A stretch of DNA of 64,000 bases from Cristatella mucedo. Lineage: Eukaryota; Bryozoa; Phylactolaemata; Cristatellidae. Shown here in pieces: positions 30,625 to 41,600 of the stretch. The position numbers and the translations under genes were made by a program. The stretch is taken from the NCBI GenBank assembly GCA_009760855.2, contig WPIO01000133.1, forward strand, positions 831,001-895,000, in the 5' to 3' direction. Numbering within the stretch: position 1 is the first letter of the stretch; every line of letters begins with the position of its first letter. Under the pieces are notes generated by a model. That model was not told the DNA's origin. It worked only from the letters and a program-made list of their open reading frames with translations, and did not search any database.

Positions 30625-31860
30625 TGTGTCGAAGAGCGCTCATACCTTATCGTATCAAGTCCATATCAATAAACGGACTTTAGGCGAAGTTATTGCTTTG
30701 CTATTCCAAGAATAATGGTCGGTGGCGGTTACGACCTTGTTTTTCCCATTGAGACCAGTTTATGGCCTTGTTATTCCCGCCAGCACACGGTCCAGCGGAG
30801 TTTATGGCGCTGCTTCGGTTTACGGGCAATTGCGATTTATGGGGAAATGATTAACTAGAGTGAGTCAACGAGGGTGAGCCAAGGAACAGTCCGATAGCCT
30901 CGGACGTGGAAGAACGGCTGCGTTCGGGGAGCACAGTGGACGCCCGCGAGAATACACGAGACTCTTCGAGCCCGATTCCCCGCTTCTGCTTGTTGCCGCG
31001 TACTTGCTGTTGGGAGAGTATTAAATAGCAACGCAGATGAGTCCACTTGACAGCTACGGCAGCGGACGGTTACAGGCAGTCAACAACAGCCATGACATCT
31101 TCGGACACCAGCGAATCGTCGGCCGATCTCATGGCGCCGGCTTGTATACGGCCTCGGCCATAGCTGATCGCATAGTCGCCAATGGCGGTTATCAGTCGCA
31201 ATGTGGCTGGTTTAGCTGGCGCCGCAGTTTCAGTGCAGTTGATGCAAGCTAACCCGGAGCTGCTAGCGGTTCCTGCCACGATCCTCGACTTTGCGACTCC
31301 TGCCTTTGACTTTGAGCCCTTTCGTGAGTGCGCGACTACGAGATGGGCCAGAAAGAAGAGGCCAGACGCGGCAAACCAGCTTTTGATTTTGCAATTTCAA
31401 GCCTTCCGGGTTTCATGGGGTGAAGCCGACGGCTACGGCTATGCATCCCAATCAACCGCTAGATTCGTAGACATACATAGTTGCATACGCGGAGACTTTG
31501 AGTGAGTGTCCCGGGCTCACCCGAGCTCGCCCTTTGTCTGAGCGACCGCTTTTAGAAGACGCGTCCCAATATGGATGCAATTTTACATGTTTGTGCAAAT
31601 CCTGAGATCGTGATGTGACAATACGTACTCCAGCCTACGACATCTGCATCGACGGCATCTGCATACGCTTTTATTTTAATCTTTGCTGTTACACACCAAC
31701 TAACAATCTAAATTCATCTTTTCCGGCTGGGTAAGATAGTTATTGTGCCGTTATAAATCCGATTAATTCAAACGACGCCGACTTTACGCGAAGAAACAGA
31801 GACATCATAAAACAGGAGGGAAAAGCCGTCAAGACTCAGCCCGAGGGCTTGAGGCACTCG
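30625..31860. other. Mostly unassigned; possible decayed gag-like ORF
   Basis: A TATTAAATAG box at 31019 is followed by an ATG at about 31091 and a frame MTSSDTSESSADLMAP with two TAG stops, continuing as MAVISRNVAGLAGAAVSV and QLMQANPELLAVPATIL to about 31505. The layout recalls the start of an LTR-retroelement gag, but no LTR, protease or RT is visible. Class not supported. Confidence 0.25.
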
Positions 31861-31861
31861 A

Positions 31862-31960
31862 ACTTCAGGACGGAGAGAGGTCGCGAGTTCAAGTCCTCCT
31901 GCATGCAATCCTTCATTGTCCATTGCAGGCTGTAATATTAATATTATATTCATGTTAACA
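31862..31960 (+). mobile_element. Old SINE-B-like remnant
   Basis: GAGGTCGCGAGTTCAAGTCC box, then CAATCCTTCATTGTCCATTGC and GGCTGTAATATTAAT. Weak. Confidence 0.4.
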
Positions 31961-32017
31961 CTACATTTTACCTTAACACTTGAATGAGCTAACGGATGAG
32001 TTCAATCCACTTCAAGT

Positions 32018-32152
32018 TTAGTTTGGCCCAATGATAAGGTGCTCGACCTAAACAAATTGGGTCGTGCGCTTCAGTATGGGTACAGCACCTGGATGGAGTT
32101 TAGCTTCCCTTAGGGTGCTGTGAAGATGAATTTATTAATTTATCTATTGAAT
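32018..32152 (+). mobile_element. SINE-A copy, diverged
   Basis: Head AGTTTGGCCCAATGATAAGG, AGCACCTGGATGGAGTTTAG, CCCTTAGGGTGCTGTG, AATGAATTTATTAATTTAT. B box degraded. Confidence 0.68.
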
Positions 32153-32193
32153 GTGCAATGAGAAAGTTCTTCGAGTGTTACTAATTACGCTCT

Positions 32194-32194
32194 C

Positions 32195-32262
<68 letters not shown>

Positions 32263-32266
32263 CTTA
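32194..32266. repeat. (CT)n microsatellite
   Basis: CGCTCGCTCGCTC followed by about 27 CT units. Confidence 0.95.
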
Positions 32267-32587
32267 GATGATGGCTGGACTTAAAGAGTTTTATTCCGAG
32301 CTCAGCACTTCCTCTGCCAGCCATCGTCACTTCCCCTTAGTAGAGGCTGCTGACTGTAATGCCTTGGCACAGGTTTTGCTAGCTTTCCAGACCTCTCTTG
32401 ACTGAGCTACCTGGACTCAGCATTGGCAGGTTTTCAAAAATTGTCAGGCTGAGCTGGAAGTCGGATCAGAGCAGGAGCCGCCACGCCGATGGCAGACAAA
32501 TCCAGTCACGTGTCTTTTTTGAGAAAGCAGCTTCGGTGATTGACCCCTGGATCACAGCCCTCCCCCAGCGGCCAAGGTTCTCACTCT

Positions 32588-32720
32588 TTACGACCCAGCT
32601 CTCGTGCTCGAGTCCTGCAGTGGTCTGCAGTCCCACATTGCCCACTGCAAGCGGCGGCGCTAGCCTTTAAGGCTCCCGAGACGCCGTGATACATGAAGCT
32701 ATCGAATCAGCTTATATTTA
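32588..32720 (+). mobile_element. SINE-B remnant
   Basis: Box GTGCTCGAGTCCTGCAGTGG, CACATTGCCCACTGCAAGC, TTTAAGGCTCCCGAGACGCC, ATCGAATCAGCTTATA. Confidence 0.6.
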
Positions 32721-32929
32721 GCTATTGAATCAGCTCATATTTAATCAGCTCGTATCTTTCTGGCTCTTTTGCGAAAGCAGCTTGGCTCGCTTCCTGCTGA
32801 TTGTCGAACGAAATGTAAACTATTCATCTAAGCCGCACGTATGTCCCATCACGGCAGTGTCCATCCACCGACCACAGCCAAGTGCAGTGAGAGCCGCCGA
32901 GGATTTGAATGCTCTACTCTTCGGAGCGA

Positions 32930-32970
32930 CACCCACTTTGTCTTTGTGGAGTTACAGACCGGAGATACAT
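32930..32970 (+). mobile_element. LINE-B extreme 3' end
   Basis: CACCCACTTTGTCTTTGTGG and AGTTACAGACCGGAGATAC only. Confidence 0.5.
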
Positions 32971-33859
32971 GCGTTAGCGACTTAATCCCGAGCGCTTATG
33001 TCGGCGCTGCTGTCAGCTACTCTCGTTTCTTGCTGTCTCCTCTCAGGTCTTCTATCGGAGCAATTACTCGAAGCAATTAATTAGTCCCTTTCGCTGCCCA
33101 CTCTCTCTCGTTTGTTCCAGACTCTACCGCGATAGGTGAATTTCCGCGAAGTAGGATTCTTTTTTATAAATCAAAAACTTTCGCAATTAGAGCTTAGAAG
33201 ACCTGTTTAGGACCCTCTCAGCACGGTTTATAACATTATTTTAGCCCCCCGGACATGAAATAACATCCCTTTAACCACCATTACACTCGTATTACCAAAT
33301 ATGTTAGACAAAATAAGAGAAAACAAGACATTTTAGACGTCACAAACATCGTATTGTTATTATTGCACATTTAATTGCACACACTATTCTTACGAACAAA
33401 CACCAAGCTATTAAAATAGTGCGTTTGGGGATAAAGCGGTTAAGATGAAGAGATGCACAGCACAGCAAAGAAGAGCAAGGTTACTGCTCCTCTGAAGGCC
33501 CGACTTAAGTGGAAGTGTCTTCAGGTGGTGCAGTATTTTCAACAGGTGCGTCGTCGAATTCTTACACGCTCCATACGTACGGTAATTTTAATTGTAATAC
33601 AGGGGTGTATAATTGACTCAGACAAACGAGCTCGCACTGTATTATTTTCACTATTTCGATCAACTTTAATGAATATACATGTATTACGAAAAACGGCGAT
33701 AGAGTGAAGCCGCGAAAGTCGAAGCGCGAAGTAGAGAAGGATGACTGTACTCACCTATAGGTCATCCTGACTTGGTCTGACCTGACCTTGACCCGACTTG
33801 GCTTCGCTCGCCACTTTTGGTTTGTTGCGAGATGGAGCCTCTTGGCTGCTGCATGCGAA
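32971..33859. other. Unassigned DNA
   Basis: No recognised element. The stretch 33450-33720 is open in short frames without motif support. Confidence 0.3.
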
Positions 33860-34575
33860 TCAGCTTGGCTTTGAGTAGACTAAAGAAAAATCGACGTAAA
33901 GCCCACTCAGCCGTTTTTGCACGGACAGCATCAATGTTAATGGTCTTAAGGTTTAACGATTCGCTGCCGATTCTAGCTGCAGATGGTTCGCACGCTGTAG
34001 ACTAAATGAGATCTGCACATGTTCGGAAGAGCAGAATTTGGTAACAGTTAAGGCGATAGCCCACAGTTGTGGGAGAGTATTTGATCAAGTGTGCGGTCTT
34101 TGTGAGTAGGATCATGTACATGAGCCACAAGGAAAAGTGGGTCAGTCAATGCACCAAAGTTGACATTAAAGGCGTCTTCTAAGTCGCCAAAGTGAATTTT
34201 CAAATCAAACAATGAAGAAAGATCATTTAATTTTTTGCACGCTGAATATAAATGAGATCAGAGAAATTTGACTTTAAGCAGGACTTGGTACTTCGGAGGA
34301 AGGCAGATTACTGTCACCATCAGAAGGTTTTGGTTGGAGGGGCTCAAAACAAGAAATTCGAATTACTGCTTCGAGGGGACTGCAGACTGTATACAATTGA
34401 GGGAGAAACGTGCGACAATTGTGACTCCTTAACCAGTTTTGATCGATCTAGCTGCAAGAAAAAAACAGAAAAGCCTGTATTAATGACGTCGGTTATGGTC
34501 GGATATTTGTCGATTTCAGCTAGGTCTCGGTCGAGGCGAATGGATCGAAACCCCTTCTATAACCATATAAAATAA
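33860..34575 (-). mobile_element. LINE-A endonuclease-region fragment, diverged
   Basis: Collinear on the minus strand with 58360-59060: shared order of GACTAAATGAGATCTGCACA, TTCGGAAGAGCAGAATTTGG, GAGCCACAAGGAAAAGTGG, GTCAGTCAATGCACCAAAG and a CAGCTAGGTC-like end. That region in the better copy encodes the APE-type endonuclease C-terminal half and the linker to RT. Confidence 0.65.
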
Positions 34576-34631
34576 TGTTATTAAAGAATCAAAATACTAC
34601 ACAAGCGCAGGTAGCGTGCCGTCTTCCCCCG

Positions 34632-35040
34632 CGGGCTAAGCATTGCCGTGCCGAAAGATGACACGGTCGCTCCCCCCTACTGCGGATAACTGGGCCCACA
34701 CCTCGGCGCTGCCGCCCACTGCTTCGCTCACGCACAGCTTCCGGTATGCTGAGTTTCGTCGATGAACCGCTCGTTGTCCAGGTGGCACAACCTGAGAGCT
34801 CTTATGACGAATGGCAATGCCGAGCCCCTACGTTCGCCCCTGGATCCGAAAGTCACGTGCGATGATGCCTGCATACTTGACGATCTTACGATCCGCTGCT
34901 GCCTTCATTAGGGCATCCTCGTCGTTGTCGAACGGCACGGCAACGTCAATACTAAATGCCGTTGTCCCATCGCCAGCGATTAGACCCGGAAGCAGCGAGC
35001 TGTCGGTCGCAGCCACGAATCTGTCCATACAGAGATCGTG
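34632..35040 (-). mobile_element. RLE-type LINE 3' end, copy 2
   Basis: The minus-strand frame from 35028 contains SIDVAVPFDNDEDALMKAA then ADRKIVKYAGIIARDFRIQG, the D..VP..N / A..RK..KY pattern of the restriction-like endonuclease. After a TAG and a frame change it gives RKLCVSEAVGGSAEVWAQL, equivalent to LWRLCISDAMSGSEALW in the copy at 24 kb. The two copies differ at many positions, so they are old or from different subfamilies. Dead and 5'-truncated. Confidence 0.75.
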
Positions 35041-35073
35041 GCCTCTTTATTATCAGACTCATAATATAAAAAA

Positions 35074-35215
35074 TATAATTCATTTGTATAGCGCCCCAAT
35101 AGAACTAAATCTCTATTCAGGCGCTTCACATGTACCTCGGGGCTCGAGCCCACGACCTCAGCCAGACCTTAGTCGTGGCGAGCACCTTAACTGCTGGACC
35201 AACCCAGCTCGGCAG
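35074..35215 (-). mobile_element. SINE-A copy
   Basis: ATAATTCATTTGTATAGCGC, CTCTATTCAGGCGCTTCACA, GGGGCTCGAGCCC, and the head end CCAACCCAGCTCGGCA. Confidence 0.92.
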
Positions 35216-35368
35216 AAGAGTTTGACCTTGAGGCTGGTTGCTTACCTGCGTGCACGAGACTGGCTACCGGCCCAGTAGATCGTCTTCCTGCCGGGCGTCG
35301 AGTGGTTTCTAAAGCTGTTATTACTTAATAAGGCCAGCTTAAGTACTGCGCAATGATATCCAATAAAT

Positions 35369-35530
35369 AAGCTGATTTCACAGCCTCATTTACATTTCGA
35401 CAGAAGAGCCTTCGTGGCTATCACTACTGCTTGGAGTCGTCAATAAAGGATCGACCACAACTGCTGGACTCGAACCAACGACCCTCAGGCTTTGAAGAGT
35501 GAGCACCCGACCTCTGGGCCAAGACCCAGG
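35369..35530 (-). mobile_element. SINE-B copy
   Basis: GCTGATTTCACAGCCTC, CGACAGAAGAGCCTTCG, AATAAAGGATCGACCACAAC, box GGACTCGAACCAACGACC. Diverged. Confidence 0.75.
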
Positions 35531-37054
35531 GACAATCTGAGAGGCACTCTCTCATTGGGCTCTCCTTGACTTTCAAAATGCTTTTGGTGGAATCTGACAG
35601 CTGTCCATCTTGCTGAATCTGCACAAAAAAGATTGATGTCAACCAACAGCTTCTGCAGCTTTATTCGGAGGCTGTGGGCTGACTCGTCTGCTTGGCTCTG
35701 CACCCGAGATAAAGACTTGATACTGTTTGAGTCGTCGGTAGTAGGCAGTCAGTGCGATCCAGTATCGCCAATCACCATTGACGTAGCCATAGAGCCCACC
35801 ATCCGATCGCTTCCGGCTTATATTCCCTCTTTCTGATCGGCGACTCTCATCTGGCAGTCTGCTGTGCATTGGCAGACGCCCTGGAAAGCTTCTCGGCATC
35901 ACGAGACGTGTACGCCCGCCCCGCCCATGCAGCTCGCCTCAGCGACTGAACAGGCGGTTTCTACCGTGGGCCTTTGGTTCTCTTTGGAAATGCACTGCTC
36001 AGTGAGCCAGCTTGGTAGCCACCTTGCGCTAGCTTCACGGGGCCCGGATGTCTGTCTGCGAAGCGCTGCGGCAGGTGGGGGCCGGCTCGGTGGTATGCAT
36101 AGGGCACAGCGGCTTGCCGGCAGACCATGGTTCAAACGAGCGCCGAGAGAGCGTTGAGTCCTCTCACATCGACACTATTGAGAAAGCGTTAGTCCTCTCA
36201 CATCGACACTATCCAATCCTCTTCACCCACCGCAGGGCAGAAGCTGGCACGCTCTGCTGAGGTCCTTCCTGCTCAGGTGGGCTCTACATACCCAGGTGGG
36301 CCGGGCCGGATCAGGGTAGCACCAGCTGCACTGCTTACGGCACATGGAGAGGGTGTGCGTGGTCTGCAGAAGGGTGCAAGCACTGCCTTCCTCGTTTTTA
36401 TGCGGCTGCTCACCACCGGTTCACTCAGCAGATCGTGTGTGGGCTGGACACGATGAAGGCTCAACGACAATGCCCGGATCATGCGGGTCATCAATGCAAG
36501 CAGCCTAGTCAGCTCCTACGACCTTTACTGTTTTACCTGGAGTCTTCTTTCCTCTCAATCTTCCGCTGCATGGTAGGCGGGCCCCCGTAAGGCGACAAAT
36601 AGGGGACGATACGCGAATTAACTCTCTGGATGGTATACCGTCCACAGCAGATAGGGTGCGTTTCTTGTTTGGGCAAATGTCCGAAATCATTTGAGAAAGC
36701 TCGGCTGTGCATCGTTTCCTGTTTTGGCAAGGCGTTCCCAGTCACCTAACGTGTCTGCGAAAACAGGGACTTCACCTTCTCTCTTAAAGAGACGGCAGTG
36801 GGCTTGCTGCACCTGTCGAAGTCGGCAACAGGACAGGACAGGCCAGGCCAGGATTTCAAATCTGTCGTGCCTCCTCCTTCGTTTCTGTGCGATTGAAGTT
36901 CTACCTGTGCATTCAGTGCATTTTGGCCGCTGCTTTGATTCGACTCAGTCAGAAGCTTACTGACTCTGCCCAGAGCGATTTGAATCTCTACCTCAAGCCT
37001 AGTGCCACTGGTAGTCGCGTTGGGCCATGCCGGGCGCACCCTTGCCCTAACCAG
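35531..37054. other. Unassigned DNA
   Basis: No exon or element supported. A 25-base direct repeat, TCCTCTCACATCGACACTAT, occurs at 36160 and 36192. Confidence 0.3.
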
Positions 37055-37233
37055 GGGTGAGCCGTGATGGCGCACTAGGTAAGGCGGTTGGTCTCGGTCG
37101 CGAGGTCGTGGAGTCGAATCCTGTGGTGGGTGACCCTTTATTGCCGCTGCAAGCAGTGATGATAGATGCCCTTTAAGGCTCTTCTGTCGCTATATAAAAA
37201 GAGGCTGTTAAATCAGCTAGTATTTTTTTAGGC
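37055..37233 (+). mobile_element. SINE-B copy, full length
   Basis: Head GGTGAGCCGTGATGGCGCAC, box GGAGTCGAATCCTGTGG, TTTATTGCCGCTGCAAGC, GGCTCTTCTGTCGCTATA, AAAAGAGGCTGTTAAATCAG. Confidence 0.92.
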
Positions 37234-37433
37234 TGTGGCGATGCAGCGTTGCATGTGGAAGCTGATGGCCATCGGCAATTACTGAGGATAATGTCAGCCA
37301 GCAATGGCTGGATCTAGATGCGAAATGAACGACTGTCTTTTCAACCCTTTTCATCATGGCTATCAACAATGAGCATGCTCTCGAGAAGCCAGAAAACTGA
37401 AAGATCAACAGGTACTCGTGCATTTCTAGAGAT

Positions 37434-37530
37434 CATCCCGTGAAATAGCACCGTGATAGTAGCACCAGTGATGCCTTTCATCGCGAGTGGTTTCGGGACA
37501 TGGTATCCAACGTACACCAGCTACCTCAAA
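37434..37530 (-). pseudogene. SH2-start-like peptide, possible pseudo-exon
   Basis: Minus strand after TTTGAGGTAG reads PETTRDERHHWCYYHGAIS then RDDL and TAG. The W-x-YHGxISR pattern is the N-terminal signature of SH2 domains, where DAE.LL would follow. Only about 15 residues match and the frame stops at once, so it is a fragment or coincidence. Confidence 0.2.
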
Positions 37531-37823
37531 ACTCTGTGAGTGCCTGCGACAGCTCTCCCTCCACACGACCTGTCCTTGGGCGGGCTGGCGCGACCGAGCA
37601 CCTGCTGGCCTGCTGGCTCCAACACCTAACGCTTTATTCTTCAAATCACGCCGGCCACGCCCAGTCTACACACTCTAGACGGCTGCCGCCGTCGAGGGAT
37701 CTCGCCTTCCCCTCCCGCGGTACTCCTTCGGCAGCCGTTATATTCCATACAAGCGTTTTTTTTGCACTGTCGGGCCATTGTTCGTTCCGAGCCCACCCGA
37801 CAGCTGGCGGCAATTTGTGGTAG

Positions 37824-38042
37824 ATGGATATCTCCACAACTGCCGCCAATTCACGAATTTTGATCGGACTGCCGAGTCATCCATCGTCTGCCCTTCCAGC
37901 GCTAGAGAGCCTGCGGCTGCTTAGGCAGCTCGGAGGCCTCGTAGAGTCTCTGCCCAGCGATCGTAGGCTGCAAAGTCATGCCCTCTCACAGTGCCGTCGA
38001 GCAATTGCAGGCTTGTACACAAGATGCGCCAGCGACGGGATT
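37824..38042 (+). CDS. Candidate exon, unrecognised
   Basis: Between TTTGTGGTAG and GGGATT|GTGAGT lies a 73-codon frame: MDISTTAANSRILIGLPSH, then LPALESLRLLRQLGGLVESL, then SLPSDRRLQSHALSQCRRA and YTRCASDGI. It is rich in Leu and Arg with a helical look. The donor is consensus, the acceptor lacks a pyrimidine tract, and the first codon is ATG, so it could also be a start exon. The sequence before it is CpG-containing. No partner exon found and family not recognised. Confidence 0.32.
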
Positions 38043-38367
38043 GTGAGTAATGTCAAGGTGTGGGGGAAGTTCGACAAGGTACAGATTGCCTTGCCGTCGT
38101 TAGGCAAGCCACCAATGAGCTCAGTGATGAGGATTTCCTAACACCCTCGGCTCTGAAAACAGTTTATATATTTAATGAGTATGAATAAAAATTTCTACGT
38201 GTGAGCTGCTGCAGTATTGTAAGCAAGTCGAATAGGAGTAAGGTGCCTCATAAGGTCTGGTATGCGACACTTATATTCACTTTCGTGTATTCAGTGATGT
38301 GTGAGGGCTGATGGCGCATTTTGGTAGCTATTTCGATGTAAATATGAGTCCTTTTGCGAGCTTTAAA

Positions 38368-38550
38368 TAAATAAATCCTAGCTGATTAAACAGCCTCTTT
38401 TTGTATAGCGACAGAAGAGCCTTTACGGCTATCACCACCGCTTGCAGTGGCGATAAAGAATCGCCAACTGCAGGAATCGAACCCACGACCTCGGTTCCGA
38501 GATCGTGAAAGCAACAAACTGCCTTACCTAGTGTGCCATCACGGCTCACC
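38368..38550 (-). mobile_element. SINE-B copy, full length
   Basis: CCTAGCTGATTAAACAGCC, CTTTTTGTATAGCGACAGAA, GGCGATAAAGAATCGCC, box GGAATCGAACCCACGACC, TGCCATCACGGCTCACC. Confidence 0.93.
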
Positions 38551-39417
38551 ATTGGTTCTCTACACACTGCAAAGTTTTGCTGCAACTCAGGCTAGTGAGG
38601 ATCACTTTGACGTCCAGGTCGACTGAAATCGGCAGTAACGGCGTAGAACCAAAAATGGACGTTGACGCCAGACCAGGCAGTGACCTCTGCAACAATCCAT
38701 ACACCTTAAGCAACTTGAAATCTTCGAGGCTGTTACAGCAGGCCTCTTGGTCAATCAGGTTTAAGTTTCCATTAAGCTAACTTGGGCTTTTGATTTGCCA
38801 TAGTTCTGGCTACATAGTATTTGGCATACCAACTGCTTCTTTGTCGCTGTAGACCGATTTAACAATTTAGCAGTGTTCAAAGTCCACAACGATCAAGATA
38901 CAATTTGACCTCGATAGAAACACGTGCCATAATGCACTTACTTACTGAAGACCTCAGAATACGCCTCAGTTATACCCCGTGTATTCAGTACTAAGCTCAG
39001 CAGCAGTAAATCATAGCTCGTGTTTTATTTTTTTAAAAGCTGTGGTGTTTGTCCAAGTCAATGGCGAGTTCGTGACCCGATCGAGAATAAATTTAGTTAT
39101 AGCTCTGCAGTTTAACTACAGCAAACGTATAGGCACCACGAAGTGTTTGAAGATTCTTTTAACTCCCGTCGCATTTGGTCTACTAAAGTCTCAAGTATAC
39201 TGCAAACTATGCCATTTATTAGTATGCAGTTTGGTAAGAAATACCAGCCATGCTGTAACGACTGAGCTTCAACAATGGGGTAGGGCATAGCATTCTGTAA
39301 ATGAAATAGCAGCTCGCAGTGGCCGAGAGATAGGCTTTCATCAGCCTCAATCTTTGTGAATAGCTTGCAAAGTTAGTGCGGCTCGTTGTGTCGATATGCA
39401 GGTGAGGCTCTCCGAGG
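38551..39417. other. Unassigned DNA
   Basis: No repeat or exon I can support. Confidence 0.3.
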
Positions 39418-39855
39418 TAGTCTGTATCTGTATCTGTATCTCCGTCTGTAACTCCACAAAGTCATAAAGACCATGTGGGTGTTACGCAGGAGAGTTTTGT
39501 ATAGCGCACTCACAGCCTAAGCGGCTTTCGGTACGCATTCGGTAGCCAACAGACTTCGTCTTACGCAACAAAGAGAAACTGGGAAGCATAGCAGAGTCAG
39601 GCGAGCAGTTGAGGTAGTGAGTAGCATAGAAGTAACAGCTCAGGACCGCTGAAAAGGACGAGCCATAGTCGGCAGCAGGAGAGTAGTTGTCGTTTCGCAA
39701 AAATTGTGGAAGCGAGTTCCACAGTCTAGGACCTGCAGAGCTAAAGCTTTTGTCGCCAACGGTCTTTAAGCGGAGGAATGGAACAGCTAATTTATTGTCG
39801 ACGCAGGACCTGAGGGCGCGAACAGGCTGAAACTGATGCAGCAGTTCAGCTAGTC
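39418..39855 (-). mobile_element. LINE-B 3' end with hexanucleotide tail
   Basis: The end shows three GTATCT units (sense AGATAC) at 39424-39445 directly after the family terminus, as expected for LINE tails. Then the 3' UTR and the RT C-terminus (GACCTGAGGGCGCGAACAGG at the 5' break). Confidence 0.9.
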
Positions 39856-40492
39856 AAGACATGCCTCGATTTGACCACAATCCTATTTTGTTATGAGGGT
39901 CTGGATGGCTGAACTATTTTAAATCCAACATTTTTCACAAAGAGGCAACTCTCCCCACAGGACCCGGCCTCCAAGTGCGCATATAATGGCCATTATAAGT
40001 GCGAAGCTGTCTAGCGAAATTCTAGAACGAGCATAGAGCCGAGCCATGGAAAGTATGCAGATGGCATCTTCAGGGCATCTTACTCAGCTAATACGCCGTC
40101 CTGCTATGAGCATAGTGCCCTTAGCAAGACTACACCATTTGCTATGGGCATAGTGCCCATAGCAAAACGATGTGCATAACAAACCTCAAAACACACTCTT
40201 AATATACCTTCACAAGATGGCCTAGCCTCTGAGCTCTGCTGTACTTCCACTTCAGGATTGATGCAACCTGGAATAGATAACATTATTTAACCGAGAATTT
40301 CCTCAATAATAGGCTGTGTCTGCTTACGAGGAAGCGATATCCCTATTACCAGTATATGCATGCCTACAGATCACAGTGGGCTCATCGTGACAAGTTTGAC
40401 CAATAAGTAAGAACAGTCACTGAAACGTCCACTTATAGTCTATGCCTTTGCGCTCGTACCTTTCTTTGCTTTTTACGCCGATGGTGGCCGTC

Positions 40493-40861
40493 TAGCCTCC
40501 CCAAAACACTCTTCGTATTCTTCATCAATCTTTGCTGCAGCTTCAAGAAATAATTTCAGCGCATCATCGTATGCTCTTTTTTCAGCTACAACATCCATAA
40601 CAACATCAAGCTGCATGCAAACGGTTCTATTTTCATGCACACAGATGACAAGCAAGTACACATTTACAGCACTTTAGTACTCACCATTTTCTTTCCGAGC
40701 TTGAATTTTCTCCTTGTTATTTTCTCTTTATAGTTTATCGTAGTTTCTTTTTCGTTCTTTCTTTAACAACCGCTTTTGTTCTTGCATTGCCTCTCATTCA
40801 GAATTGACTTCCTCTTTAAAATAAGGCTTTCAAATACTAAAGCCATATGGAACCGGCGGTC
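40493..40861 (-). pseudogene. Coding remnant inside the TIR element
   Basis: Two minus-strand blocks. The upstream block (about 40861-40700) reads EAMQEQKRLLKKERKRN, YDKL, stop, RENNKEKIQARKEN and ends at a donor-like AATG|GTGAGT. The second (40640-40493) begins after TTGCATGCAG and reads LDVVMDVVAEKRAYDDALK then LFLEAAAKIDEEYEECFG and EARRPPSA before TAA. The blocks are basic coiled-coil and acidic helical. In-frame stops in the first block and a phase mismatch at the junction mean it is not a working gene. It could be a remnant of the element's own ORF or a captured gene fragment. Confidence 0.4.
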
Positions 40862-41279
40862 AATACTAGTCGCGGCTCCAACTGAGTAAAGCCATTAGCA
40901 ATGGCATCGCGGTCGAAAAAGCACAAACATTAAACACTGGACTACATATTAAGGCTTATACGGAAGGCGACTTCCAACTGACTCGTTTGGAGGCTTACAG
41001 CAGTTCGGGCTCAGCGCCAGGACTCACAACCGGCAGACTGGTACTCCAAGAGAGTGACTGCGGTTATGCCTACACCTTACACTGTAGCCACGTCAGACAT
41101 TTATCACTTTCATACATACTTATACATGCTGCTCATAAGCCTCAGATAATTGCGGCTATTTCGTATTCGCTCGGTTCACATTCAGCGGTTAGCTCATTGT
41201 TCGTAATCCAGGTTCAGCTGTCAAGTTCAACGTGTATAATCGAAGGACACTGCACTGCGGCAATGTAACTTTTCAGTCT

Positions 41280-41600
41280 TTAACTCCACAAATCCACACA
41301 ACTAGGAGGTTGTTGCGTAGCAGTTTTATTTTTTATAACGCACTCAATGCCTAAGCAGCTTTTGGGAGGCACTCGGTAGCCAGCAGACTTCATCTTTCTC
41401 AACAAAGAGGAAGTGAAAACCATGGCCGAGTCACGATGGCACTCAAGTAAGTAAGTAGGATAGACGTAGCAGCTCATTACGGCTGGAAAGCACGTGCCAC
41501 GATCGGCAGTGCGAGAGTAGACTCGTCGTGTATCGCTTGTGGAAGTGAGACGGCGCTTGCAGCTCGTGCTTTCCGCCAAAACACCAAATGTCGACACAAG
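41280..41600 (-). mobile_element. LINE-B 3' end, diverged, within the TIR element
   Basis: TTTAACTCCACAAATCCACAC, GCAGTTTTATTTTTTATAAC, GCACTCAATGCCTAAGCAGC, ACTTCATCTTTCTCAACAAA, CATGGCCGAGTCACG follow the LINE-B end in order at low identity. Confidence 0.7.
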
